A DNA stretch of 64,000 bases from Bradyrhizobium sp. CCBAU 51765 (GTDB taxonomy: Bacteria > Pseudomonadota > Alphaproteobacteria > Rhizobiales > Xanthobacteraceae): NCBI RefSeq assembly GCF_015291725.1, contig NZ_CP030038.1, positions 5,941,001 to 6,005,000 of the forward strand, written 5' to 3'. Below are positions 1-8,501 of the stretch, one piece after another. The notes under the pieces were generated by a model that was not told the origin of the DNA, ran no database searches, and saw nothing but the letters and a program-made list of their open reading frames with translations. Each line of letters starts with the position of its first letter. Positions within the stretch are counted from its first letter, which is position 1. Made by a program: the position numbers and the translations under genes.

Positions 1-1717
1 GCAAATCGCTACCAAGCCATTTGACGAACTGCGTCGCATTGTCCGGCGGTGCGCCGTTGTAGGAGGCGCAGATGATCAGCACACCGCCCTCCTGCGGCAG
101 CCTGCCGACGTAATCGTCTAACGGGCCGAGATGCACGGCAAAGCCGTTGATCTCCGCAAGATCCGCCATCCGCGTCGCGAGCTCCTCGGCAGTGCCGAGA
201 TTGGAGCCGTACAGCACCAGCATCGGCGTGTTGTGGCCGGGCCGCGTCGTGGGTTTGCGCTGCGCCTTTGATGCCGAGGACGCAGCCGCAACCGGCCCGC
301 CATAGGCACCGCGCTCGCGATCGGCGCGCGCGCGGACCTTGATCTTGAAGCCTTCCGGCTTGATCGTCAGCGTTTCCTTCAGGTGCATCTGATAGCGCTG
401 ATGGTCGATCAGCTTGAAGCGCTGCAGGATCATGCCGAGCGCGAGCACAGCCTCGTGCATGGCGAAGCCACGGCCGATGCAGGCGCGCTGGCCATTGCCG
501 AACGGCTTCCAGGCATTGATCGGCCGTTTCGCTTCCGCCTCGCGGCTAAAATTCTCGGGATCGAATACATCCGGGTTCGGCCCCCAGACAGAGGGATCGC
601 GATGCAGCGCGGTCACCAGGATGGTGGTGAACGTGCCCTTTCTGAGCTTGTACTTGCCGCCGCCGATGGTCTCGTCCTTGAGCGGCGAGATGCCGTAGGC
701 CGGCGCGGGCGGCCACAGCCGCAGCGCCTCCTTCAGGATCTGCGTGATGTAGGCGAGCTGCGTCACCTGCTGATAGGTTGGCTTCGCGTTGACGTCGGGG
801 CCGAAGACGCGGTCGACCTCGTCATAAGCCTTCTTGAGAATGTCGGGGTGCTTGAGCAGCGCATAGAGCGTGTAGGACAACAGGCCGCTGGTGGTCTCGT
901 GGCCCGCGATCAGGAACGTGTTGATCTGGTAGCGGATATTGACGTCGTCGAGCTGCTCGCCGGTCGCGCGGTCGACGCCGGTCATCATCGCCGCGAGCAT
1001 GTCCTTCTTGTCGTCGATGCCCTCCGCGCTCTTGCGCCGCCCGGCGATGATCTCGTCGACCATCCTGTTCATGAAGGCGACGTCCTCGGCGAGCGTCTTG
1101 CGGCGCTTCTGCATCCAGAGCTGCTCGAACGGCAGGCCGCGCGTCATCATGATGGTTTCGAGCGAACGCACCAGCGACTCGACGAAGGGGTGGTAGTCGC
1201 GCCGGTAGAACGAATTGAAACGATAGTCGAAGCCGCACAGGCCGATCGTGTCCAGCGTCAGCGCGGTCATGTCGTGGACGACGTCGATCTCGTCGTCGGC
1301 GTTGAGCCGCTCCCATTTCTGGACCAGCTGCTCGGCGATATCGACCATGCTTCCGTGGTAGGACTGCATGGCGCGGTTGCCGAAGGGCTGGAGCAGGATG
1401 TTGTGCGCCTTGCTCCAGTTCGGCTCGTTGGTATCAGCCGTGAACAGGCCGTCGCCGCCGACCGCGCGCACGCGCCGCAGCGCACCGCGCACCGTCTTGT
1501 CGAACCGCTTCTCGTCCGAGAGCTCGTCGACGAGATCGTGGCCGGACACGACGACGATCGGCGAGCCCATCATGTCGAGCCAGAAGATCGGCCCGAGCTC
1601 CCTGGCGAGCCGCGTCAGGTGCTGCACGGGGGCGGATGAATCCAGCGACAGCATGTTGCCGACCACCGGCTTGGTCGGCGGATGCGGAATCGGGTCCAGA
1701 CGGTTCTTGGATGACAT
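1..1717 (-). CDS. CYP102-type self-sufficient cytochrome P450/NADPH-P450 reductase, partial (C-terminus outside window)
   Basis: Fused monooxygenase of the P450-BM3 class, expected to hydroxylate fatty acids or similar chains with NADPH as the only electron donor. The first 572 residues are visible. The haem domain has the I-helix AGHETT at 271-276, ExxR (E330-R333) and the haem loop FGNGQRACIG with Cys413. An Ala/Ser/Lys linker (about 476-497) leads into a flavodoxin-like FMN domain (LYGSNLGTAEE near 502). Family members are about 1050 aa, so the FMN domain remainder and FAD/NADPH domain should lie to the left of base 1. The ATG at 1717 precedes a start typical of the family (MSSKNRLDPIPHPP). 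Downstream of it in the opposite direction lies a palindromic repeat, then other lipid-active enzymes on the same strand, which fits a lipid role. Cytosolic; no signal peptide. Confidence 0.95.
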   Translation of the reverse strand, partial: MSSKNRLDPIPHPPTKPVVGNMLSLDSSAPVQHLTRLARELGPIFWLDMMGSPIVVVSGHDLVDELSDEKRFDKTVRGALRRVRAVGGDGLFTADTNEPNWSKAHNILLQPFGNRAMQSYHGSMVDIAEQLVQKWERLNADDEIDVVHDMTALTLDTIGLCGFDYRFNSFYRRDYHPFVESLVRSLETIMMTRGLPFEQLWMQKRRKTLAEDVAFMNRMVDEIIAGRRKSAEGIDDKKDMLAAMMTGVDRATGEQLDDVNIRYQINTFLIAGHETTSGLLSYTLYALLKHPDILKKAYDEVDRVFGPDVNAKPTYQQVTQLAYITQILKEALRLWPPAPAYGISPLKDETIGGGKYKLRKGTFTTILVTALHRDPSVWGPNPDVFDPENFSREAEAKRPINAWKPFGNGQRACIGRGFAMHEAVLALGMILQRFKLIDHQRYQMHLKETLTIKPEGFKIKVRARADRERGAYGGPVAAASSASKAQRKPTTRPGHNTPMLVLYGSNLGTAEELATRMADLAEINGFAVHLGPLDDYVGRLPQEGGVLIICASYNGAPPDNATQFVKWLGSDL

Positions 1718-1739
1718 TTAACTACGTTCCCCCCTTGCC

Positions 1740-1817
1740 GTCATTCCGGGGCGATGCGCAGCATCGAGCCCGGAATCTCGAGATTCCGGGTTCGCCCTTC
1801 GGGCGCCCCGGAATGAC
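1740..1817. repeat. Palindromic intergenic repeat (GTCATTCCGGGGCG family)
   Basis: Perfect 14-bp outer arms (GTCATTCCGGGGCG / CGCCCCGGAATGAC) enclose a second palindrome whose arms are CCCGGAATCTC / GAGATTCCGGG. It sits in the gap between the P450 and epoxide hydrolase genes. It resembles the abundant REP-like elements of Bradyrhizobium; no open reading frame. It could form an mRNA hairpin between the two co-oriented genes. Confidence 0.85.
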
Positions 1818-1844
1818 GTCTCATTTGCACCGACGGCTACGTCG

Positions 1845-2843
1845 TCAGCCAAACCGCCTTCTACGCCATTCGATCAGCTTGGCGCTGACCTCTTCCGGCT
1901 TCTCCTGCTGCGTCCAATGGCCGCTGTCCTTCACCAGATACTTCTCGAGGTCGGAGATCAGATTCTCCATGCCGTCGGCCGCCGAAGGCGGCAGCACCGC
2001 ATCGTTCTCGGCCATGATCATCAGCGACGGGACGTGGATGTGATGATCCAATCCCTCCGCGCGTTCCCAATTGCGCGTAAAATTGCGATACCAGTTGATG
2101 CCGCCGGTGAATCCGGTCTTCGTGAACGTGTCGACGAACACCTTCTTCTCCTCCGCCGACAGGATCGGCGTGCGCGGATCGACCTTGGCATCATAGGCCG
2201 CGATCATCTGCGGAAACGCGAGGTTGGTTTTCGGCGATGCGCCGACGCCGGCGACCGGCGGCGCTTCCGGTTTCGCCGCCGGCCGCGGCAGCGGCTTGCG
2301 CATGAAGGCGTCGAAGGTCTGCTCGACACGGCTGCCGAAGATCCTGTCCGGCTCGCGTGCGGGATCCTGGAACTGGACGATGTACATCTGATCGCCGAAG
2401 CGTTGGCGGAACAGGGCAATGGGATCGATCGGCGCGCGGTCCCAATGCGGCGTGTTGACGCCGACGACGCCGGCGACGCGCGAAGGGTGACGCAGCGGCA
2501 TCTGCCAGACCACGAAGCCACCCCAGTCATGGCCGACGAAGATCGCCTTGTCGATGTTCAAGTGATCGAGCAGCCCGACGAGATCGCCGGTCAAATGCTC
2601 CATGTCATAGGCTTCGACCGCCTCGGGCCGCTCGGTCGCGCCATAGCCGCGCTGGTCCGGCGCGATCACCCGGATGCCGGCCTCGCTCAGCGCCTTGATC
2701 TGGTGACGCCAGGAGAAGGCGAGCTCCGGCCAGCCGTGACAAAGCACGAGCGGCGGTTTGTCATCTTTCGGACCCGCCTCGTAATAGCCCATGCGGATTC
2801 CGTTCGTCTGTGCGAACTTGAGCGGCGGCATTTCAATCATCAT
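1845..2843 (-). CDS. Alpha/beta hydrolase, epoxide hydrolase-like
   Basis: 332 aa soluble alpha/beta hydrolase of the epoxide hydrolase branch, expected to open epoxides to diols. HGWPE at 36-40 supplies the oxyanion-hole motif. GHDWGG (104-109) carries an Asp nucleophile (D106), which is diagnostic of epoxide hydrolases and dehalogenases rather than serine esterases. Asp281 (AENDAVLP) and His309 (SGHWTQQ) complete a plausible triad, and a cap region (about 145-260) is present. Two consecutive ATGs (2843 and 2840) are possible starts; the GGAAG ribosome site suits the second slightly better. It follows the acyltransferase gene by only a few bases, so they are probably co-transcribed. With a P450 next door it may process epoxidised fatty acids, which is an inference. 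Confidence 0.88.
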   Translation of the reverse strand: MMIEMPPLKFAQTNGIRMGYYEAGPKDDKPPLVLCHGWPELAFSWRHQIKALSEAGIRVIAPDQRGYGATERPEAVEAYDMEHLTGDLVGLLDHLNIDKAIFVGHDWGGFVVWQMPLRHPSRVAGVVGVNTPHWDRAPIDPIALFRQRFGDQMYIVQFQDPAREPDRIFGSRVEQTFDAFMRKPLPRPAAKPEAPPVAGVGASPKTNLAFPQMIAAYDAKVDPRTPILSAEEKKVFVDTFTKTGFTGGINWYRNFTRNWERAEGLDHHIHVPSLMIMAENDAVLPPSAADGMENLISDLEKYLVKDSGHWTQQEKPEEVSAKLIEWRRRRFG

Positions 2844-2849
2844 GGCTTC

Positions 2850-4400
2850 CTATTCCGCCGCGCCCTTGATATCGGCGGACGGCGGCACATAGGCGGCCTC
2901 CAGCGCGGCAAACTCCTCCGGCAGCATATCGCACATCACCTGCACATGCGGAATGATGTTGGCGCCGACGATGAAACCGAAGTCGAGCTGGTCGCGATAG
3001 CTCTGCACGGTGATGTTGAGGGCCTGCCCGTGCGTCGAAATCGACACCGGGAAGATATGCAGCAGCTCGGCGCCCGCGGCATAGAGCGTCTGCCGCGGCC
3101 CGGGCACGTTGGACACCGTGATGTTGGCGGCCGGCGGCAGCACGTCCGACAGGTTGGAGCGGCTGTACAGCAGCGCCAGGATCTGCACCATGATCGGCGC
3201 GCCCAGCATGGAGATGTTGGAGACCTGCGGCATCAGGGCACGCAAGGGATGCGACATCTCCTTGGACTTGGTCGATTGCGCGATGATGGCCTCCAGCCGC
3301 GCCTTGGGATCCTCGATGTTGGTCGCGATCGCGCAGATCATTCCGAACACCTGGTTGTTGGCCTCGGTGTTGCCTTCCTCGCGCAGCGAGATCGGCACGG
3401 CGGCGGTCAAGGATTTCGCCGGCAGCGTGCCATATTGCAGGAGGTAGCGCCGGACCACGCCGGAGGCCAGCGCCAGCACCACGTCGTTGAGCTTGCCGCC
3501 GGCCTGCTTGGCCAGGGCCTTCGCCCGCGACAGCGGGATCGACACGCCGGCAAAGCTTCGCTCCGACGAGATCGTCTTGTTGAGCATGGTCGGCGGCGAC
3601 ACCATGCTGGCGAGGCTCTCGCGCGACTTGGGATCGGCGACCTTGCCGAGCACGTCGGAGACGCTTTTCAGCACGGTCGGGATGTTGCCGGCGAAGCGCA
3701 CCGCGCTCTCGATCTGGTACATCGCGTTGTCGAACAGGATCGAGCCGATGTCGCTCTTGCCGGTGCGCGGCAATTGCAGGTTCTTCGCGGCCTGCGAAGC
3801 GTCGAGCGGTTGAGAGAAGAGCTGCTGATAGGAATCGAGCAGGTTCGCGGCGATGTCGCGCGGCTCCTGTCCGGGCTTGCTTCCAGCCGTCGGCGGATCG
3901 ACCTTCCGCGGAATCGGCGAGATATCGTAGATCATGTTGGTCAGCGCAGCGCCCGCGCCGCCATCGATCGCAGCATGATGCATCTTGGAATAGAGCCCGA
4001 CCTCATTGTCCTTCATGCCCTCGAAGACGTAGAACTCCCAGAGCGGGCGCGCGCGGTTCAGGAGCTTGGCGTGCATCCAGCCGACGATACGTTCGAGCGT
4101 GGCGCGGTCGCGCGGTTGCGGCAGGCTGGCGCGAAAAATATGACGATCGATGTCGAACTGATCATCCTCGACCCAGGAGGGATGATCGATGTCAAGCGGC
4201 GCCTTCTCCAGCCGTGCCTTGAGGATCGGCGCGATGTGCAGGCGCGAGAGGATCATCGCCTTGAAGTCTTCGAAAAAGTCGCCCTTGTAATCGTCGGGCA
4301 GGCGGAAGATCGCCATGCTGCCGACATGCATCGGCATTTCGGGTGTTTCCAGATAGAGAAACGACGCGTCCAGCGACGACAGCTTCTTCCCGTCGGCCAT
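2850..4400 (-). CDS. Wax ester synthase/diacylglycerol acyltransferase (WS/DGAT family)
   Basis: 516 aa member of the bacterial WS/DGAT family, which transfers acyl groups from acyl-CoA to fatty alcohols or diacylglycerol for storage lipid. The N-terminus SSLDASFLYLETP is typical. The catalytic HHxxxDG motif reads HHAAIDG at 141-147, and the C-terminal half has the NVPGP signature of the family. Length is slightly above the usual 450-480 aa. The ATG at 4400 is preceded by a strong GGAGGGAACC ribosome site. It heads a run of minus-strand lipid genes and lies just downstream of a lipase-like gene. Membrane-associated but without clear transmembrane helices. Wax versus triacylglycerol specificity cannot be decided from sequence. 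Confidence 0.92.
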   Translation of the reverse strand: MADGKKLSSLDASFLYLETPEMPMHVGSMAIFRLPDDYKGDFFEDFKAMILSRLHIAPILKARLEKAPLDIDHPSWVEDDQFDIDRHIFRASLPQPRDRATLERIVGWMHAKLLNRARPLWEFYVFEGMKDNEVGLYSKMHHAAIDGGAGAALTNMIYDISPIPRKVDPPTAGSKPGQEPRDIAANLLDSYQQLFSQPLDASQAAKNLQLPRTGKSDIGSILFDNAMYQIESAVRFAGNIPTVLKSVSDVLGKVADPKSRESLASMVSPPTMLNKTISSERSFAGVSIPLSRAKALAKQAGGKLNDVVLALASGVVRRYLLQYGTLPAKSLTAAVPISLREEGNTEANNQVFGMICAIATNIEDPKARLEAIIAQSTKSKEMSHPLRALMPQVSNISMLGAPIMVQILALLYSRSNLSDVLPPAANITVSNVPGPRQTLYAAGAELLHIFPVSISTHGQALNITVQSYRDQLDFGFIVGANIIPHVQVMCDMLPEEFAALEAAYVPPSADIKGAAE

Positions 4401-4447
4401 GGTTCCCTCCCGCAGGATCTGACGGGCGCCTTGGACGGCGCTTCTCG

Positions 4448-5248
4448 TCAGGCGGATACTGCCTGTTCCGGCGGGGCATATGCAATGGCAAACGGCCCGG
4501 CCCGGTCAAATGGCCGGAACTCCCCCTCCGGTTGCGCCAGGCGGTCCGCCACGGCCCACAGCGCTGCGGGGTTCACCCCGAGCCCGATGTGGCTCGCCAA
4601 ATGCACCTCGATGTTCTCGGCACGCGCGGAGGGACGAAGCAGACAGGTCCGCCAGTTCACGACGCCGTCAGCGCGCGAATAGATCGACGTCGTCGGCACC
4701 GGCAGATCGCCGGCGATCGCCTCGCGCGCTTCGGCAAAATCCTCGACCCGCTCGCCTGACATCGCCTCGTAAAGCCGCGTGGCGTTGGTCGCCCGCACGT
4801 CGTTGGCGAAAGGGCTGCCGAGCGTGATGACGTAACGGACCTTGTCGGGTGCCCAAAGCGCGAGATCGCGGGCATAGACGCCGCCGAGGCTCCACCCGAC
4901 CAGGCTGACCTTGCGTCCGGTCGCGGCATGGATTTCGGTCAGGCGGGTGCGCAGCGAATCCCGCATCCGCCCGAGCCCGCCGAGATTGCGGCCCATCCGC
5001 CAGGCATGTGCCTCATAACCGAGCTCGCTGAGGTAGCGCCGCATCGGCGCCATCGAGAGGTCGCTGGCGAGAAAGCCCGGCAGCGCTAGCACCGGATGGC
5101 CGTCGCCCCTCGGCGCGCGCATCAGGAGCGGCGACAGCAGCAGGCTTGCATTCAATTCGAACAGTCCACGGGCTTCGGCCAGCAGCAGGCCGAGACCTGG
5201 CGGACGAAGCCGGCCCGATTCCAGCGCCCCGTCCGGTCCGGTCGACAC
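4448..5248 (-). CDS. Lipase-like alpha/beta hydrolase
   Basis: 266 aa alpha/beta hydrolase with an ALPGF strand/turn near 55 and a nucleophile elbow GWSLGG at 118-123 (Ser120), so a serine esterase or lipase in contrast to the Asp-nucleophile hydrolase two genes away. A later His in the SHIGLGVNP segment is the likely catalytic base. It starts with GTG at 5248; the start overlaps the stop of the upstream DUF6489 gene (TAGTG), indicating translational coupling. The substrate is unknown; the neighbouring WS/DGAT suggests neutral lipids or wax esters. No signal peptide is convincing. Confidence 0.85.
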   Translation of the reverse strand: MSTGPDGALESGRLRPPGLGLLLAEARGLFELNASLLLSPLLMRAPRGDGHPVLALPGFLASDLSMAPMRRYLSELGYEAHAWRMGRNLGGLGRMRDSLRTRLTEIHAATGRKVSLVGWSLGGVYARDLALWAPDKVRYVITLGSPFANDVRATNATRLYEAMSGERVEDFAEAREAIAGDLPVPTTSIYSRADGVVNWRTCLLRPSARAENIEVHLASHIGLGVNPAALWAVADRLAQPEGEFRPFDRAGPFAIAYAPPEQAVSA

Positions 5249-5505
5249 TATTTTTTCTTGTCGCCGCTGCGGGTGCCGCCGAGGCCGGCCATCGCGACGA
5301 ACATGTCCTGAAACCGCTCGGCGATCTTGGGATCGAAGGTGAACCAGCTCTGGATCAGGGATTCCGGCGAGACCTTCTCGATGTTGCTGAGAACCTGCTG
5401 CTGCAACTTGTCCATCACCGCCGCCTGCATCGGCGCCACGTCCGGCAGACCGAAGAACTGGCGAGCCTCGAGGGGGGTGCAGTCGATTTCGATGTTAACC
5501 TTCAT
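5248..5505 (-). CDS. DUF6489 family small protein
   Basis: 85 aa protein starting MKVNIEIDCTPLEARQFFGL, recognisable as the DUF6489 family of alphaproteobacteria, whose function is not known to me. The ATG at 5505 has a strong GGAGGGG ribosome site, so longer upstream in-frame starts are rejected. It has a predicted helical core and a basic C-terminal tail (GDKKK). Proteins of this kind often sit beside polyhydroxyalkanoate or lipid genes; here the stop codon overlaps the GTG start of a lipase-like gene, so the two are translationally coupled. Probably the first gene of the minus-strand lipid operon. Confidence 0.75.
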   Translation of the reverse strand: MKVNIEIDCTPLEARQFFGLPDVAPMQAAVMDKLQQQVLSNIEKVSPESLIQSWFTFDPKIAERFQDMFVAMAGLGGTRSGDKKK

Positions 5506-5690
5506 GTCCCCTCCAGATGAGATTCGAGCGGCCTGTCGGAGTATCGCCGCGAGTTGTGGTGCAACGCAAGCGACCTGATGCCGGTGCGACATGCTCCGTC
5601 CGGCAATCAGCCGGCATGGTCAACCAAAGTCGAAAGACATGGTCCTCCATGCCGGGCGACACGGTCAGCATTGCTGCACAGCGGCGCAAC

Positions 5691-5707
5691 TTGGCGCGTT
5701 CCTTGCT
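5691..5707 (+). promoter_or_regulatory. Putative sigma54 (RpoN) promoter for the first peptide ABC operon
   Basis: TTGGCGCGTTCCTTGCT matches the -24/-12 consensus TGGCACG-N4-TTGC with the invariant GG and GC exactly 10 bases apart. It lies about 100 bp upstream of the binding-protein start at 5810, in the 304-bp gap between two divergent genes and in the correct orientation. One mismatch (G for A) in the -24 core. An enhancer site for an NtrC-type activator was not identified. Confidence 0.6.
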
Positions 5708-5809
5708 GGAATGACGCTTGCACGGGTCGATAACTCTGGGCAACATGGATCAGTCAGCCTCGCCGAACAATCAAAAATCACCGGCGTGGCAGTGCGGAGA
5801 GGGTCAAGA

Positions 5810-7405
5810 ATGTCAATCGGTCAAGGTCTGTTTGCGGCGGCGCTCGCCGGTGCGCTTGCGTTGGCGGTCTCGCCGGCGTCAAGCCAGACGCTACGTTATG
5901 CCAATCAGGGTGACCTGAAGTCGCTCGATCCCTACACCCTGAACGAGAGCACCACCCACGCCCATCTTGGCCACGTCTATCAGGGCCTCACCGCGCGCGA
6001 CAAGGACCTCAAGATCATTCCGGCACTGGCCGAGAGCTGGGAAACGCCGGAGCCGACCCGCTGGCGCTTCCATCTGCGCAAGGGCGTGAAATTCCACAAC
6101 GGCGATCCCTTCACCGCCGACGACGTGCTGTTCTCCGCCGACCGCGTCCGCAAGAAGGGGTCCAACATGCAGACCCGCCTTGCGCCCGACGTCAAGGTGG
6201 TCAAGGTCGACGACTACACCGTCGATTTCGTTCTGCCCTCGCCTAATCCAATCCTGCATAATTCGTGGGATGTCTGGTACATCATGGACAAGAAGTGGGC
6301 CGAGGCGAACAACGTCGTCGATCCGACGCCGGTGGCGGCGACCACGCCGAGCTACGCCTCGCTGCACGAGAACGGCACCGGTCCCTTCATCATCGAAAGC
6401 CATCAACCCGGCGTGAAGACGGTGTTCAAGGCCAACCCCAACTATTGGGGCAAGGTGGAAGGCAATTTGAAGGAGATCATCTTCACCCCGATCGCCTCCG
6501 ACGCCACACGCGTCGCCGCGCTGCTGTCGGGCGAAGTCGACGTCATCGAGCCGGTGCCGATCCAGGACATCTCCCGCGTCGATTCCAGCCCGAATGCCCA
6601 GGTTCTGAAGGGGCCGGAGCTGCGCACCATCTTCATCGGCTTCGACCAGACTCGCGATGAGCTGCTCTACTCCAACATCAAGGGCAAGAACCCCTTCAAG
6701 GACGCCCGCGTCCGCGAAGCCTTCTACAAGGCCATCGACATCGAGCTGATCAAGACGCGCGTGATGCGCGGCCTGTCGACGCCGTCGGCTCTGATGATCG
6801 CGCCGGAATTGTTCGCGCTCTCCAAGGATTTCACGCGGCCGAAATTCGATCCCGACGGCGCCAAGAAGCTCCTGACCGAGGCCGGTTACCCCGACGGCTT
6901 CGAAGTCACCATGGACTGCCCGAACGATCGTTACGTCAACGACGCCGCGATCTGCCAGGCCGTCGTCGGCATGCTCGCGCGCATCGGCGTCAAGATCAAT
7001 CTGCTGGCGCAGCCGAAGGCGCAGTACTTCGCCAAGGTGCTGAAGCAGGGCGGCTACCAGACCTCGTTCTACCTGCTGGGCTGGACGCCGAGCACCATGG
7101 ATTCCCATAACGTGCTCTACGACATCATGGGCTGCCGCGACGATGCGAAATCCTCGCGCGGCGAGGCCAATCTCGGCGGCTACTGCAACAAGGAGTTCGA
7201 TGCCATCACCGACAAGGTGCTGGTCGAGACCGACACCGCCAAGCGCAACCAGCTAATCAAGCAGGCCTACGAGATCGGCATGAAGGACTGGGCCTACATT
7301 CCGCTGCACCAGCAGGCGCTGGCATGGGGCGTATCGAAAAAGGTCAACCTGCCGCAGCGCGCCGACAATCTGGTCATGTTCCACTGGGCGACCAAGAAGG
7401 AATAG
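5810..7405 (+). CDS. ABC transporter substrate-binding protein, family 5 (peptide/oligopeptide type)
   Basis: 531 aa periplasmic receptor of the SBP_bac_5 family. The chosen ATG gives a clean signal peptide (MSIGQGLFAAALAGALALA) with a cleavage site near SPASSQ; earlier in-frame starts would bury it. The mature protein begins LRYANQGDLKSLDPY and shows the family hallmark WRFHLRKGVKFHNGDPFTA-like segment near residue 88, then ANPNYWG. It is first in a five-gene operon of SBP, two permeases and two ATPases. Family members bind di/oligopeptides, opines, nickel or glutathione; the nearby gamma-glutamyltransferase favours a peptide. A sigma54-type promoter and a post-gene hairpin flank it. Confidence 0.92.
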   Translation: MSIGQGLFAAALAGALALAVSPASSQTLRYANQGDLKSLDPYTLNESTTHAHLGHVYQGLTARDKDLKIIPALAESWETPEPTRWRFHLRKGVKFHNGDPFTADDVLFSADRVRKKGSNMQTRLAPDVKVVKVDDYTVDFVLPSPNPILHNSWDVWYIMDKKWAEANNVVDPTPVAATTPSYASLHENGTGPFIIESHQPGVKTVFKANPNYWGKVEGNLKEIIFTPIASDATRVAALLSGEVDVIEPVPIQDISRVDSSPNAQVLKGPELRTIFIGFDQTRDELLYSNIKGKNPFKDARVREAFYKAIDIELIKTRVMRGLSTPSALMIAPELFALSKDFTRPKFDPDGAKKLLTEAGYPDGFEVTMDCPNDRYVNDAAICQAVVGMLARIGVKINLLAQPKAQYFAKVLKQGGYQTSFYLLGWTPSTMDSHNVLYDIMGCRDDAKSSRGEANLGGYCNKEFDAITDKVLVETDTAKRNQLIKQAYEIGMKDWAYIPLHQQALAWGVSKKVNLPQRADNLVMFHWATKKE

Positions 7406-7421
7406 CGTCAGTTGAACACAG

Positions 7422-7450
7422 GGTCCCGGTCGCGTGAGGCGTCCGGGACC
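7422..7450 (+). terminator. Intercistronic hairpin after the binding-protein gene
   Basis: Perfect 8-bp arms (GGTCCCGG / CCGGGACC) with a 13-base loop, 16 bases after the SBP stop, followed by a T-rich ATTCCTTTTCC stretch. Most likely a partial terminator or 3' stabiliser that allows more SBP than permease, as is common in ABC operons. Confidence 0.5.
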
Positions 7451-7509
7451 ATTCCTTTTCCGGCCGACAAAGATGTCAGCCGCACGCACACCCAAGGACA
7501 GTGGAAGGC

Positions 7510-8490
7510 ATGCTCGCTTTCACTCTTCGCCGCGCCGTTCAGGCCATCGGCGTCATGTTCGCCGTCGGCATCATCGCGTTCTCGATGTTCCGCTTCGCCG
7601 GCGACCCCGTCAACCAGATCGTCTCGATCGATACCTCGGCGGCCGAGCGCGCGATCGTGCGCAAATCGCTCGGCCTCGACGATCCCGTGCCGGTGCAGTT
7701 CGTGCGCTATTTCGCCGATGCCGCGCAATTCAAGTTCGGCGTCTCCTACCAGTTCCGCCAGCCGGTCTCGGCGCTGTTGATGGAGCGCATGCCCGCGACA
7801 CTGGAGCTGGCGATCTGCGCGACCGTCTTCGCGATGGTGTTCGGCATCCTGATGGGCGTCTATTCGGCGCTCAAACGCGACACGGTGCTGGCCAAACTGT
7901 TCCAGGCCGTTTCGCTTGTAGGCATCTCGCTGCCGACTTTCCTGATCGGCATTCTCCTGATCTATCTGTTCGCGGTGACATTGGGCTGGTTGCCCTCGTT
8001 CGGCCGCGGCGAGGTGGTCAAGCTCGGCTGGTGGACGACGGGCCTGCTCACGCTGTCCGGACTGAAGGCACTGATCATGCCCTCGATCACGCTCGGCCTG
8101 TTCCAGATGACCCTGATCATGCGGCTGGTACGCGCGGAGATGCTGGAAGTGCTGCGGACCGACTATATCCGTTTCGCCCGCGCGAGGGGGCTGACCACCC
8201 GTGCCATCCATTTCGGCCACGCGCTGAAGAACACGCTGATTCCGGTGATCACGGTGGCCGGGCTTCAGTTTGGCTCGGTTATTGCATTTTCCATCATCAC
8301 CGAAACCGTGTTCCAGTGGCCGGGCATGGGACTTCTGTTCGTCCAGGCCGTGCAAAATGTCGATATCCCGATCATGGCCGCCTACCTGCTGATGGTCTCG
8401 CTGATCTTCGTCACCATCAATCTGGTGGTCGACATTCTCTATACCGTGGTCGATCCGCGCCTGCGCTCGACCATCGGTCGCGCCGCATAA
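7510..8490 (+). CDS. ABC transporter permease, DppB/OppB type
   Basis: 326 aa inner-membrane permease with about six transmembrane helices, beginning with the typical MLAFTLRRAVQAIGVMFAVG helix. The conserved cytoplasmic EAA loop that docks the ATPase reads near VLRTDYIRFARARGLT. ATG at 7510 is preferred to the GTG at 7501 because family members begin M-L/A-x-F-x-x-R-R. Pairs with the DppC-type permease that follows after 11 bases. Length is normal for the family. Confidence 0.9.
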   Translation: MLAFTLRRAVQAIGVMFAVGIIAFSMFRFAGDPVNQIVSIDTSAAERAIVRKSLGLDDPVPVQFVRYFADAAQFKFGVSYQFRQPVSALLMERMPATLELAICATVFAMVFGILMGVYSALKRDTVLAKLFQAVSLVGISLPTFLIGILLIYLFAVTLGWLPSFGRGEVVKLGWWTTGLLTLSGLKALIMPSITLGLFQMTLIMRLVRAEMLEVLRTDYIRFARARGLTTRAIHFGHALKNTLIPVITVAGLQFGSVIAFSIITETVFQWPGMGLLFVQAVQNVDIPIMAAYLLMVSLIFVTINLVVDILYTVVDPRLRSTIGRAA

Positions 8491-8501
8491 GGCAGCCCTG
8501 C

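Noticed and set aside
383..1639. Long plus-strand open frame opposite the P450
   Set aside because: The minus strand encodes a P450 with intact AGHETT, ExxR and haem-Cys motifs; the plus frame is low-complexity and is a product of high GC.
1917..4682. 921-codon plus-strand frame
   Set aside because: It runs antisense through three well-supported minus-strand genes and shows no recognisable domain, only Arg/Asp/His/Gly-rich sequence.
7434..8501. Extended N-terminus of the DppC-type permease
   Set aside because: The extension overlaps the complete DppB-type permease in another frame; ATG 8502 gives the normal protein.
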